This document shows, piece after piece, positions 25,310-34,436 of a stretch of 64,000 nucleotides of DNA. The stretch covers positions 62,001 through 126,000 of the forward strand of contig JADJRK010000001.1 of the NCBI GenBank assembly GCA_016712285.1. The letters run 5' to 3'. The notes beneath the pieces were generated by a model that worked only from the letters and a program-made list of their open reading frames with translations, was not told where the DNA came from and searched no databases. This DNA is from Planctomycetota bacterium (GTDB lineage Bacteria; Planctomycetota; UBA8742; UBA2392). Positions within the stretch are counted from its first letter, which is position 1; every line of letters starts with the position of its first letter. The position numbers and the translations under genes are program-made.

Positions 25310-26703
25310 GGCGCGGCCTCCAACGCTGCCTCGAGCGCCGCTGCCTTGGCCACGGTTTCATCCCACTCGGCTTCCGGCTCGCTGTCGGCGACAATGCCGC
25401 CGCCCACGTGGTAGCTTACGCGTCCCGGCTCACGCAGCAGCGTGCGGATCAGGATGTTGCTTTCCAGCCGAAAGTCCGGCGTCAGGTAGAACAGGCTGCC
25501 CGTGTAAGGCCCGCGCCGTACGGGCTCAAGCTCGTGCAAAATCTGAAGCGCGCGCTTCTTGGGGGCCCCGCTGATGCTGCCGCCCGGAAACGTCGCGCGC
25601 AGCAGGGCAACCGGCGATATGTCATCACGCAGACGACCCTGCACGGTGGCTTCCAGGTGGTGCACGCTGGCGAAACTGTGGACACGCAGCATGTGGGGTA
25701 CCTTGACGGTGCCGGGCACGCACACGCGTGACAGGTCGTTGCGCTCAAGGTCAATGATCATCGTAAGCTCGGCGCGATCTTTGGCGCTGGATTCGAGCTC
25801 GGCCTTGAGCCGGGCATCTTTTTCGGCATCGTTGCTGCGCGGGCGCGTACCCTTGATCGGGCGAGTCTCCACAAGCCCGTCGCGCACGGACAAGAATCGC
25901 TCGGGCGAACTGCTGAGCACGCAGCGGCCGTCACCGCAATCCAGAAATCCGCCAAAGGGCGCGGCGTTGCGTGTGCGCAATTCGCCATACAGGGCGATAG
26001 GGTCGCATTCGCCGTGTCGTACCACTTCGCGCGTCAGGTTGGCCTGGTAGATGTCGCCCTCGCGAATGTAGTGCTTGACGCGCGTCACGCCCGCCAGAAA
26101 GTCTTCGCGTGAAGTCGAGAGTTCCGGCGAACCCAGCCGCGTGCTGGTCACCGGCGTGTCCTCTGCCAGCAAGGCTTCGAGCGCAAGCGCCAGTTCCGCA
26201 ATGTCGCCAAACGCGCCCGGTGCGCCGCGCAGGTGGCGCAACTCGCAGGTCCCCCTTGCGCTGTCGTAGGCCAGCGTCCAGGGATAGAAGCCGGCGAACA
26301 GGTCCGGAAACTGCGGGCCGGGCACCTTAGGCGGCGGCAGCGATTCAACACTGCAGCGCAGGTCAAATCCCAGAAGTCCGGCCCAGCCGCCGTAGAAACC
26401 TTCAACGGTGGCCGGTTCGCGCAGCGGGCACTCCTGTCGCGTGAAAGTCTCGACGCGCTCAAACACTTCCAGCGGGTCGCCCTCAAGCCGCGATGCCGAC
26501 TTGCCGCGCACCCAGGTCGCGCTGAGGCCGGTGCACGACAGCAGCATGGTCGGCCCAAAGGACAGAAAACTTTGGCGGGCAAGCTCGCCGGGCAACGCGC
26601 TGTCAAACAGCACCGCGTAGGGCCGACGCAATAGCAGGTTCAGGCAGCGCTGCCAGCCGCCGGGCGGGTCAAAGGGCATCGTTTGGGGCGTCAGCGGCAA
26701 CAT
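25306..26703 (-). CDS. pabB: Aminodeoxychorismate synthase component I
   Basis: A 465-residue chorismate-binding enzyme making 4-amino-4-deoxychorismate for folate synthesis with a glutamine amidotransferase partner. The C-terminal domain carries the family core: IKGTRPRSN, DLERNDLSRVC, GGSISGAPKKRAL and GPYTGSLFYL, with a glycine-rich YHVGGGIVADS end. PIKGTRPR, with Lys rather than the Ala of TrpE-type enzymes, favours PabB over anthranilate synthase. The start is ATG 26701-26703; the upstream frame is non-coding in character. No pabA or pabC is adjacent. Confidence 0.88.
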   Translation of the reverse strand: MLPLTPQTMPFDPPGGWQRCLNLLLRRPYAVLFDSALPGELARQSFLSFGPTMLLSCTGLSATWVRGKSASRLEGDPLEVFERVETFTRQECPLREPATVEGFYGGWAGLLGFDLRCSVESLPPPKVPGPQFPDLFAGFYPWTLAYDSARGTCELRHLRGAPGAFGDIAELALALEALLAEDTPVTSTRLGSPELSTSREDFLAGVTRVKHYIREGDIYQANLTREVVRHGECDPIALYGELRTRNAAPFGGFLDCGDGRCVLSSSPERFLSVRDGLVETRPIKGTRPRSNDAEKDARLKAELESSAKDRAELTMIIDLERNDLSRVCVPGTVKVPHMLRVHSFASVHHLEATVQGRLRDDISPVALLRATFPGGSISGAPKKRALQILHELEPVRRGPYTGSLFYLTPDFRLESNILIRTLLREPGRVSYHVGGGIVADSEPEAEWDETVAKAAALEAALEAAP

Positions 26704-26867
26704 GGGGCGGAACCTAGCAGATATTGCAGGCGACGTAAGGGCCGCATGTGCAACCGCCCGCAGGCCACAGTCGACCGATGAAATCGGCAGTTGAAATCGT
26801 CGGCCAAATGGCCCGTCGTATCGTATAGTAGATAGGTCCGCCCCCGGGGGCGGCACAGGAGCGTGCC

Positions 26868-28061
26868 ATGAACATGATTCGCCGCTGGTCATTCGTGCTG
26901 ATTCTGCTGGGCAGCGTGACGTCGCTGTCGATCGCCCAGGAAGGCGAGGGCGGCGGCGAAGGCGGCGATTCCGAGGCAACGGCGCAGCGCATCCTGAACA
27001 AGAACTACGTCACCGAAGACCTGAAAGAGTCTGTCAAGAAGGGCCTCAAGCGCCTTTCCGAGTTGCAGGATGCCAACGGCGCATTCACCCGCGCCGGCGG
27101 CCAGAACGTGGCCATCGCCACATCTTCGCTGTGCGGGCTGGCCCTGCTGGCGTCAGGCAGCACACCTGAGAAAGGGCCCTACGCCACGCACATTCGCAAG
27201 TGCATGGACTGGCTGCTCAGCACGCAGGACCGCAACACCGGCTATTTCACGGGCGACAACGACGGCAGCCGCATTCACGGCCACGGGTACGCCACGCTGT
27301 TCCTGGCACAGGCCTACGGCGCGCTGGAAGACGTGAAAGAAAAGAACCGCCTGAAGAAGTCACTCGAGGCAGCCGTCGAACGCATCAGCAAGGGCCAGAC
27401 CCAGTTTGGCGGTTGGGGCTATGTGCCCGACGACCTGACCTGGGACGAAGGCAGCACCACCGTCTGTTGCATCCAAGCGCTGCGCGCCGCCAGCGACGCC
27501 GGGCTGAAGGTCGAAAAGAAAACCATCCAGAACGCCATCAAGTACATGTACGACACCGCAGAAAAGCGCGTCTTCATCCACAACAAAGAAGAGCACGTTG
27601 GCTACACCTTCAAGTATTCCCTGGCCAGCGGCTGGAACAGCGACAGCTACGCGCTGTGCGCGGCTGCCATCGCGACGCTGAACGGTATTGGCGTGTACGC
27701 CGAGGGCGCAACCTGGAACGAGCACGACATCGGCAAGGTGTACTACGGCGGACTACGCTGGCTGCGCTTCAAGTTCGATGACTTCATCGGCCGCCGCAAA
27801 GCCGGCCAGGGTGCGCTGGATGTCTCGCACTTCTACTACGCCCACTTCTATGCGGCGCAGGCAATGTGGATGGCGCCCGACGAAGTCTATTTCGACGAGT
27901 ACTTTCCGAAGATGCGTGAGTTGCTGGTCGAAGAGCAGAAGCGCAACCCCGCCAATAACGGCGGCTGGCCCAGCCAGAGCTACGGCGAAGCCTACACTAC
28001 GGCGTTTGCCCTGCTGATTCTGCAGGTGCCGTACCAGCTGCTGCCACTGTACACCCGCTAG
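26868..28061 (+). CDS. Secreted prenyltransferase/squalene-oxidase repeat protein
   Basis: A 397-residue protein with a signal peptide (MNMIRRWSFVLILLGSVTSLSIAQ, likely cut after about residue 24) and an acidic Gly-rich stretch. An alpha/alpha-toroid fold of the terpene-cyclase/prenyltransferase type follows: repeated G-x-F/Y-x-W-x-x-x units such as NTGYFTGDNDGSRIHGHGYA, TQFGGWGYVPDD and ANNGGWPSQSYGEAYTTAFA. No DxDD cyclase motif is visible, so it is not a squalene-hopene cyclase. A 16-bp CG-only palindrome (26839-26854) sits in the leader just before CAGGAGCG and the ATG. The function of these secreted toroids is unknown. Confidence 0.8.
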   Translation: MNMIRRWSFVLILLGSVTSLSIAQEGEGGGEGGDSEATAQRILNKNYVTEDLKESVKKGLKRLSELQDANGAFTRAGGQNVAIATSSLCGLALLASGSTPEKGPYATHIRKCMDWLLSTQDRNTGYFTGDNDGSRIHGHGYATLFLAQAYGALEDVKEKNRLKKSLEAAVERISKGQTQFGGWGYVPDDLTWDEGSTTVCCIQALRAASDAGLKVEKKTIQNAIKYMYDTAEKRVFIHNKEEHVGYTFKYSLASGWNSDSYALCAAAIATLNGIGVYAEGATWNEHDIGKVYYGGLRWLRFKFDDFIGRRKAGQGALDVSHFYYAHFYAAQAMWMAPDEVYFDEYFPKMRELLVEEQKRNPANNGGWPSQSYGEAYTTAFALLILQVPYQLLPLYTR

Positions 28062-29035
28062 AAAACGGCATCCGCGATCTGTTTGCGCATGGCCAGCACA
28101 GCCACGCCGCCAACCGCCACCAGCGCGCCAACCACGGCCCGCACCGTGATCTTCTGCTTGTAGACTATCGCGACAATCGGGATGACCAGTACGGGGCTGG
28201 TGCCAATGATCGTGGCTGCCACCGCAGTGTTGGTCCATGCAACGGCGGCCAGGCTCAGCGTCACCCCGACAAACGGGCCGAAGAACGCGCCGCCCGTCGT
28301 TTGGGTAAGCCCCTTGCGATCTTTGAGCGTTCTCAGCGTGGCGCCAAACTTGCCGGCTGCAATTCCGTAACCCACCAGCAGCACCATGCCCACGAGCATG
28401 CGTACAAAAGTGCCGTAGAGCGGGCTCAGCGGTTTGACGTTGTCGCGCGTTACATGAAACATCGTGTTGAGCAGGCCGTCGGGGTGCTCCATGCCAAGGC
28501 CCGCCTTGCTCAAGATCAGCCCGGCGGCCTGCCCGATGGCGCCCAGTACGCCCATGATGATGCCCAGCTTGACGTTCCCGACGATCTCGCCGGGTTGGCC
28601 GCGCTCGAGCACGACCCACATCACGCCCGACAGGGTGATCACCATGCCGACGATGCCGACCCAGCCCAGCGTCTCGCCAAGCAGGGGCACCATCAGCAGC
28701 GCGGTGAATCCCGGCGCCAGCGCCATGATCAACGAGCCGCGCCGCGCCCCGATAATCTGCAACGAAAGAAACAGCGCCGCGTCTCCCAGCGCCAAGCCCA
28801 CAAGCCCCGACAGTGCCAGCAGCACAAGTTGCGCCCAGGGCGCCATGGTAAACGCGCCGGTAACGAGACACGCCGCGCCCAGAAACAGGCACGCCTGCAC
28901 AAGCCGGATCTGGTTGACGTGAAACTGGCCGATGCGCCGCGATGCCGCCGCGAAGAACAACGCCGACATCGCCCAGCAAAAGGCGGTGCCAATTGCAGCC
29001 GCAATGCCTTGTGCGTCCTGCGTGAGGGCCAGCAT
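28058..29035 (-). CDS. EamA/DMT-family transporter
   Basis: A 325-residue membrane protein with about ten hydrophobic helices in two similar halves (first half from IAAAIGTAFCWAMSALFF, second from VKLGIIMGVLGAIGQAAG), the drug/metabolite transporter layout. GTSPVLVIPIVAIVYKQKITVRA near the C-terminus is a characteristic EamA stretch. The substrate is unknown. Its 3' end overlaps that of the convergent prenyltransferase-fold gene by 4 bases. Confidence 0.88.
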   Translation of the reverse strand: MLALTQDAQGIAAAIGTAFCWAMSALFFAAASRRIGQFHVNQIRLVQACLFLGAACLVTGAFTMAPWAQLVLLALSGLVGLALGDAALFLSLQIIGARRGSLIMALAPGFTALLMVPLLGETLGWVGIVGMVITLSGVMWVVLERGQPGEIVGNVKLGIIMGVLGAIGQAAGLILSKAGLGMEHPDGLLNTMFHVTRDNVKPLSPLYGTFVRMLVGMVLLVGYGIAAGKFGATLRTLKDRKGLTQTTGGAFFGPFVGVTLSLAAVAWTNTAVAATIIGTSPVLVIPIVAIVYKQKITVRAVVGALVAVGGVAVLAMRKQIADAVF

Positions 29036-29067
29036 GGGCGCGGAGCATCACTTGGGCAAAGCGAACG

Positions 29068-29475
29068 TCAAGTGAGACGCTTTTCGCCGGCGGGCTGGGC
29101 CACTGCCACGACATATCCGTCGTGGTCCAGAAAGTAGGCGGCGCGGTCGCCCCAGTCGCGCCGGGCAAGTGGCGAAGTGCACTCAGCGCCCGCCGCGAGC
29201 AAGCGGGCGACGGCGGCTTCGACGTCGGCGACCAGCAGATAGACCTCGCCGCGCGGGCAGCCATCGCTGGGTCTGCGCGCACCACGCTCATCGCCGAGAA
29301 AGTGGCGCGTGTTGCCTTGTGGCATCAGGCCCAGGCACGCGCCGGCGTTCAGCTGGTATTCGACATACTGGGGCAAGTCGATGTTGTTGTGAAAGCCAAA
29401 CGCGGCGTCGTAGAAGGCAGTGGCCTTGGCCAGGTCCGCGACGTACAGAATGGTCAGTGACAGTCCCGCTTCCAT
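29068..29475 (-). CDS. VOC-family (glyoxalase/bleomycin-resistance fold) protein
   Basis: A 135-residue single VOC domain pair: LSLTILYVADLAKATAFYDAAFGF opens the first beta-alpha-beta unit, and YLLVADVEAAVARLLAAGAEC the second, ending DHDGYVVAVAQP. Metal-ligand positions are not fully conserved, so the activity is unclear. It lies 12 bases downstream of uvrB on the same strand and 32 bases upstream of the EamA gene, so the three probably form one transcript. Confidence 0.85.
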   Translation of the reverse strand: MEAGLSLTILYVADLAKATAFYDAAFGFHNNIDLPQYVEYQLNAGACLGLMPQGNTRHFLGDERGARRPSDGCPRGEVYLLVADVEAAVARLLAAGAECTSPLARRDWGDRAAYFLDHDGYVVAVAQPAGEKRLT

Positions 29476-29487
29476 GCCGCCCTCGTG

Positions 29488-31704
29488 TTACTTCACGCCC
29501 AGTTCGATGCGTTTGAGTTCACGTATTTCGTCGCGCAGCAATGCTGCCGTTTCGAAGTCCAGGTTCTTGGCGGCTTCGAACATCTCCTTTTCAAGCTTGC
29601 TGATCATGCCGGGTACTTCAGAGCGGTCGACAACGCGCTGGACACCGACCGGCGGCTCATGCACCTCGGGGTATCGATCTGCCAGCTTCTTCTTGCGGCC
29701 CTCGAGCGCACCGGCCTTTTCGGCCGCCTGCAATGCGCGGCGGGTGGCGAAGTTGCGGCCGGTCTCGGTTGCGCGCTCGCCGCTGCCGCGCCCGGGGTCT
29801 TTGAGTGGTCCCGGCTTCTTGCGCTTGCCCTTCTGGCCCGGCCACTCGTAGTGCGTGTACGTCTCTTCTTCTTTATCGACCGTGACATAGTCGGCTTCGA
29901 AGATACTGGCCAGCACGTCGTCGATGGCACTGATGATCGTGCGGGGCGTGATGTTGTGCTGCTGGTTGTAGGCCTCCTGCAGGCGGCGGCGGCGGTTGGT
30001 CTCGTCGATGGCGGTCAACATGCTCTGCGTGGTCTTGTCGCCGTACATCACGACTCGCCCGTGCACGTTGCGCGCTGCGCGGCCCACCATCTGGATCAGC
30101 GAGTTGTGGCTGCGCAGATAGCCCTCGCGGTCGGCGTCGAGAATTGCGAGCAGGCTGACCTCGGGCAGGTCCAGCCCTTCGCGCAACAGGTTGATTCCGA
30201 CCAGCACGTCAAACTCGCCCTTGCGCAGGTCGCGCAGAATCTCGGTGCGCTCGATGGTGTCGATGTCGGCGTGCAAGTAGCGCACCTTGAAGTCCAGGTC
30301 GGCCAGGTACGCGGCCAGATCCTCGGCCATGCGCTTGGTCAGGCAGCACACCAGCGCGCGTTCGTTGCGGGCAATGACGGGCCGCAGCTCGCCGATCAGG
30401 TCGTCCACCTGTCCCTTGGCCGGCTTGACCTCGATCGGCGGGTCGATCAGTCCGGTTGGGCGCACGATCTGTTCGGCCACGTGGCCCAGCGACTTTTCAA
30501 GCTCGTAGTTGCCCGGCGTGGCGCTGACGTAGAGCGTCTGCCGCTTGATGGCCGAGAACTCCTCAAACTTCAGCGGGCGGTTGTCGATCGCGCTCGGTAG
30601 CCGGAACCCGAACTCAACCAGGATTTCCTTGCGCGCGCGGTCGCCCTTGTACATGCCGCCGATCTGGGGCACGGTCACGTGGCTTTCGTCCAGCATCAGC
30701 AGCGCGTTCTGGGGCAGGTAATCCAGCAGGCAGGGTGGCGGGCTGCCCGCGGCGCGATGCTCAAAGTGGCGCGAGTAGTTCTCGATGCCTTTGCAGGCGC
30801 CGATTTCGCGAATCAGTTCCAGGTCATACTTTGTGCGCTGCTCAATGCGCTGGGCCTCAAGCAGCTTGCCCTTGGTCTTGAAGTACTCGACCTGCTGCAC
30901 CAGCTCGGCCTCGATGTTCTCCAGCGCAAGGTCCAGCTTGCTTTGCGGTGTCACGTAATGCGTGGCGGGGTAGATCGTTACCTTCTCAAGCTGGCCCAGC
31001 ACCTCGCCGGTCAGCGGGTCAATCTCCCAGATTGATTCAAGGTCGTCGCCGAAGAACTCAAGGCGGATCACCTTGTCTTCTTCATAGATTGGAAACACGT
31101 CCAGCACGTCACCGCGCACGCGGTAGGTGCCGCGCTGCAAATCGAAATCGTTGCGGCTGTACTGGATGTCCACCAGCTTCTTGACCGCTTTCTTGCGCGA
31201 AAGCGGCACGCCTCTTTCGGCGTAAAGCAATGCGCCCTGGTAAGCCTCCGGCGAGCCAAGGCCGTAAATGCACGAGACGCTGGCGACAATGATGACATCG
31301 CGGCGGTCAAGCAGGCTGCGCGTGGCACTGTGGCGCAGCCGGTCAATGCGTTCGTTCTGGGCGCTGTCTTTCTCGATGAAGGTGTCGGTTTGGGGAACGT
31401 AGGCCTCGGGCTGGTAGTAGTCGTAATAGCTGACGAAGTACTCGACCGCGTTTTCAGGAAACAGTTTCTTGAACTCGCTGAAAAGCTGGGCCGCCAGTGT
31501 CTTGTTCGGCGCCATGATCAGCGCGGGGCGATTGAGCTGCTCGATCACTTTAGCCATCGTGAAGGTCTTGCCGCTACCGGTCACGCCCAGCAGCGTCTGA
31601 AACTGCGCGCCCTTTTCAAACCCGCTGCACAGCGCCGCAATCGCCTGCGGCTGGTCGCCGGATGGCTGGTTGGCCGAAACAAGTTTGAACGGTTTGTCAG
31701 GCAT
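29488..31704 (-). CDS. uvrB: Excinuclease ABC subunit B
   Basis: A 738-residue nucleotide excision repair helicase that loads onto damaged DNA with UvrA and recruits UvrC. Walker A GVTGSGKT is at 40-47. The damage-probing beta-hairpin region is YYDYYQPEAYVPQTDTFIEKD, followed by the helicase motifs DESHVTVPQ (DE-box variant), GRAARN and the C-terminal UVR motif (KLEKEMFEAAKNLDFETAALLRDEI). The length is slightly over the usual 660-700 owing to a Lys/Arg-rich insertion before the UVR motif. The start is ATG 31702-31704; the 31-codon extension upstream is encoded by the inverted repeat at 31755-31861 and is not real. Confidence 0.97.
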   Translation of the reverse strand: MPDKPFKLVSANQPSGDQPQAIAALCSGFEKGAQFQTLLGVTGSGKTFTMAKVIEQLNRPALIMAPNKTLAAQLFSEFKKLFPENAVEYFVSYYDYYQPEAYVPQTDTFIEKDSAQNERIDRLRHSATRSLLDRRDVIIVASVSCIYGLGSPEAYQGALLYAERGVPLSRKKAVKKLVDIQYSRNDFDLQRGTYRVRGDVLDVFPIYEEDKVIRLEFFGDDLESIWEIDPLTGEVLGQLEKVTIYPATHYVTPQSKLDLALENIEAELVQQVEYFKTKGKLLEAQRIEQRTKYDLELIREIGACKGIENYSRHFEHRAAGSPPPCLLDYLPQNALLMLDESHVTVPQIGGMYKGDRARKEILVEFGFRLPSAIDNRPLKFEEFSAIKRQTLYVSATPGNYELEKSLGHVAEQIVRPTGLIDPPIEVKPAKGQVDDLIGELRPVIARNERALVCCLTKRMAEDLAAYLADLDFKVRYLHADIDTIERTEILRDLRKGEFDVLVGINLLREGLDLPEVSLLAILDADREGYLRSHNSLIQMVGRAARNVHGRVVMYGDKTTQSMLTAIDETNRRRRLQEAYNQQHNITPRTIISAIDDVLASIFEADYVTVDKEEETYTHYEWPGQKGKRKKPGPLKDPGRGSGERATETGRNFATRRALQAAEKAGALEGRKKKLADRYPEVHEPPVGVQRVVDRSEVPGMISKLEKEMFEAAKNLDFETAALLRDEIRELKRIELGVK

Positions 31705-31754
31705 CGCGGCAGCATAACAACGCCTGCGACATGCGGGCGCAATCCCGCGTTGAG

Positions 31755-31861
31755 TTGGCCACGAAAACACAAAAACACGAAAATCGAGGAGCAACAATCG
31801 CCGCGACGATCCGCAAAACTTTGTAGGTATGCCTTTTGTGTTTTCGTGTTCTCGTGGCCAA
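31755..31861. repeat. Inverted repeat of A-rich ACACGAAA-type words
   Basis: The left arm at 31755-31783 (TTGGCCACGAAAACACAAAA...) is repeated in inverted form at 31834-31861 (...CGTGTTCTCGTGGCCAA). The outer 9 bases are perfect and there are a few mismatches inside. Each arm is itself a short tandem array of ACACAAAA/ACACGAAAA words. About 50 bases of unrelated sequence separate the arms. It fills the divergent promoter gap between uvrB and the secreted protein, ending 8 bases before that gene's ATG. Confidence 0.8.
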
Positions 31862-31869
31862 ATAGAGCC

Positions 31870-33054
31870 ATGAAGAAACTGCTGCTTACGCTGCTGGTGC
31901 TTTGCCTTTCGTCGGTGACGGTGGTCGCCAAAGACGAAGAAGTCATCACGATCGACATCGCCAATGCCGGCAAGTTCGCCACTGCGCCGCGCGGCTTTTC
32001 ATATGACGTGAAACTCACCGGCGACTGTGCCGTACGCGGCCCCGACGGCAAAGATGTGCCAAGCTCGTACGACAGCAAAGCCGGCAAGATGCGCTTTCTC
32101 GCCCCGGTGCCGGCGGGTGGCGGCAAGTTCACGATTCACCCGGGCGTGAAGTCCAAGGCCAAACTGCCCGCCTGGAAGAAGGGCAAGACCGGGAAAGAGG
32201 TGCGCGAGATCGACTTCGGCGGCTTGAAGGTCAAGCGCGCCAACGCGCAGCTCGAAAGCGACGTGCTGAAGCTGAAACTCGACCCGGAGAACGAAGTTCA
32301 CGGTCGTCTCGAAATCACCGCGCTCAAGGGAAGCTACAAGCTCGTGCTCAGCCCCCTGGGCCAGATCTATGGCTGCATCGACGATTTGAAGCATCTTGCG
32401 GGCGCAAGTTCGGACGAAAACAGCGCCACGGGCCAGCCGGACAGCGAGCAGTTGTTCGCGGTGTTCGCGGTGCCCGAAAAGGCCACGCTCATTGAGCCTA
32501 ACCCGTTCCAGCGCAGGCTGCGCGTCGATTGCGTTGACTTCGCGCGCAAGAACAACAAAGAGCTGCTCGACCTGTACGAAGAGTACGCCTACGAAGTGAC
32601 GCTGACGTGGGGCAGCCCCGTGGTCACGATCCAGTGCTTTCGCAAGCAGACCAAAGAGTACTACAACCACAATGGCGTGAACCTGAACGAGTTTTACATC
32701 GACGGTTTTCCCGTTCAGTTGCAGCTGCCGTCGCAGGATGAGCCGAAAGACGAAACCACGACCGGGCCGGGCACGATTCTCAACATCAAGTTCGAGGATT
32801 TCATGCTGGTCGGCAACAAGGGCAGCACGACCATCATCCACCAGCCGGACTTCAAGAAGCTGGGCATCGAGGGCCCGTGCCTGATCGCCAAGGACGACCG
32901 CATCATGACCGTGATCAGCCAGACATGGCATCAGGGCTGGCGCGCGTACCGCATCAAGGCAGGCGACTACAACGACACCATGAACCTCGTGTGCGACGCC
33001 AAGGGCGAAAAGAAACTCGCCGACTGGATCACCGAACTCAAGCCTGCCGAGTAA
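31870..33054 (+). CDS. Secreted protein of unknown function
   Basis: A 394-residue product with a clear signal peptide (MKKLLLTLLVLCLSSVTVVAK, cut near residue 20). The mature part is beta-rich and lysine-rich, with an early Ig-like or carbohydrate-binding-like section (GDCAVRGPDGKDVPSSYDSKAGKMRF) and no recognised catalytic motif. ATG 31870 is the only start that puts the signal peptide at the N-terminus. The gene ends base-to-base with convergent nuoF. Confidence 0.6.
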   Translation: MKKLLLTLLVLCLSSVTVVAKDEEVITIDIANAGKFATAPRGFSYDVKLTGDCAVRGPDGKDVPSSYDSKAGKMRFLAPVPAGGGKFTIHPGVKSKAKLPAWKKGKTGKEVREIDFGGLKVKRANAQLESDVLKLKLDPENEVHGRLEITALKGSYKLVLSPLGQIYGCIDDLKHLAGASSDENSATGQPDSEQLFAVFAVPEKATLIEPNPFQRRLRVDCVDFARKNNKELLDLYEEYAYEVTLTWGSPVVTIQCFRKQTKEYYNHNGVNLNEFYIDGFPVQLQLPSQDEPKDETTTGPGTILNIKFEDFMLVGNKGSTTIIHQPDFKKLGIEGPCLIAKDDRIMTVISQTWHQGWRAYRIKAGDYNDTMNLVCDAKGEKKLADWITELKPAE

Positions 33055-34380
33055 TCACGCGTGGGCCAGCGCCAGGTGCTCGGGCGCTTTGAACTTGCCG
33101 GGCTCGGTGGCGGTCTGGCACTTGTGATGTTTGATGTGGTACTCGAACTCGTCGCGGAACTTGGCGACGTAGCTCTGTACGGGCATCACCAGTGAATCCG
33201 CCAAAAAGCAGATGGTGCGGCCCTTGATCATCACGCACACTTCGTTCAGCAGGTCGGCGTCGCCTTCTTTGCCGTGGCCGAACTCGAGGCGATGGCATAG
33301 CTTTTCCAGCCAGCCCAAGCCTTCGCGGCACGGGGTGCACTGGCCACAGCTTTCGTGGTGATAAAAGCGCGCGAGGTTCAGCAGTGCGTTCACTATGCAC
33401 GTCTCGTCGTTGAAGACAATCATGCCCGCGCTGCCCAGATAGCTGCCGGCTGCGCGAATGCTGTCAAAGTCAGCGGGCGTGTCGATCTGGTCGGGCGTCA
33501 TGATCGGCATGCTGCTGCCGCCGGGGATAATGCCCTTGATGTTGCCGACCGGCCCGCCGGCGTAGTCGTAAATGATCTCGCGCAGTGTGGTGCCCAGCGC
33601 AACCTCGTACAAGCCGGGCTTCTTCACATGCCCGCTGACGCAGAACAACTTGGGACCGGGCCCGCTTTCGGGGCCGATCTTTTTGAACCAGTCGGCGCCG
33701 TGGGCGACGATGTGCATGACGCAGGCGATGGTCTCGACGTTGTTGATGATCGTCGGGTACCGGAAATAGCCTTCGACGGCTGGAAATGGCGGCTTGATTT
33801 TCGGGTATGCGCGCTGGCCTTCTGCGGCGCTTAGCAGGCCGGTTTCCTCGCCGCAGATGTATGCGCCCGCGCCGCCAATTACCGTGATGTCGAGCGCGAA
33901 CTTGCCCAACCCCAGCACGTTCTGGCCCAGGATGCCGGCTTTGTAGCATTCGTCGATGGCGGCTTGCATGCGCTTGATTTCGCGCACGAACTCGCCGCGC
34001 ACGAAGATGTAGGCGTGGTGGCTCTGGATGGCCCAGCAGGCGCAGATCATGGATTCGATCAGCGCGTGCGGGTCATAGGCCATGATGGCCCGGTCTTTGA
34101 ACGTGCCGGGCTCGGACTCGTCGGCATTGACCGCCAGGTAGCGCGGCTTGCCGTTCTCGGGCAGGAACGACCACTTCGCGCCGGCGGGAAAGCCAGCGCC
34201 ACCGCGGCCGCGCAGGTTGGACTTCTTGACTTCGTCGACCAGTGCCTTGGGTTCAAAGCTGTTGATCGCCTTCTTGGCGGTCTCGTAACCATAGTGCCCG
34301 CCGCGTGAGCGGTAGTGCTGCAACGTCCACGAGTCGGACTGGTTGAAGTACTTGCTGAGAATGGGTTCAAACTTGGCCAT
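33055..34380 (-). CDS. nuoF: NADH-quinone oxidoreductase subunit F (isolated)
   Basis: A 441-residue flavoprotein subunit that binds NADH, FMN and cluster N3 at the tip of complex I. GRGGAGFPAGAKW and NADESEPGTFKDR bind NADH/FMN, GGAGAYICGEETGLLSA is the FMN-proximal loop (the usual EETAL-ESLEG reads EETGLLSAAEG here), and ESCGQCTPCREG plus TICFLAD supply the four cluster cysteines. No other nuo gene is within the window. It is the last gene of a same-strand run behind the three TPR genes (56-base gap). It could serve complex I in trans or another NADH-linked complex. Confidence 0.9.
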   Translation of the reverse strand: MAKFEPILSKYFNQSDSWTLQHYRSRGGHYGYETAKKAINSFEPKALVDEVKKSNLRGRGGAGFPAGAKWSFLPENGKPRYLAVNADESEPGTFKDRAIMAYDPHALIESMICACWAIQSHHAYIFVRGEFVREIKRMQAAIDECYKAGILGQNVLGLGKFALDITVIGGAGAYICGEETGLLSAAEGQRAYPKIKPPFPAVEGYFRYPTIINNVETIACVMHIVAHGADWFKKIGPESGPGPKLFCVSGHVKKPGLYEVALGTTLREIIYDYAGGPVGNIKGIIPGGSSMPIMTPDQIDTPADFDSIRAAGSYLGSAGMIVFNDETCIVNALLNLARFYHHESCGQCTPCREGLGWLEKLCHRLEFGHGKEGDADLLNEVCVMIKGRTICFLADSLVMPVQSYVAKFRDEFEYHIKHHKCQTATEPGKFKAPEHLALAHA

Positions 34381-34436
34381 AGCTGTGCCTTCCGATTGAT
34401 CGCGGGCACGTTACCACGGCGGGCAGGCCATTCAAC

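Noticed and set aside
26868..28061. Squalene-hopene cyclase
   Set aside because: The toroid repeats are present, but there is a signal peptide, no DxDD acid motif, and the length is far below the roughly 650 residues of cyclases.
31705..31797. N-terminal extension of UvrB
   Set aside because: Encoded by the inverted repeat and promoter region; the conserved UvrB start is at 31704.
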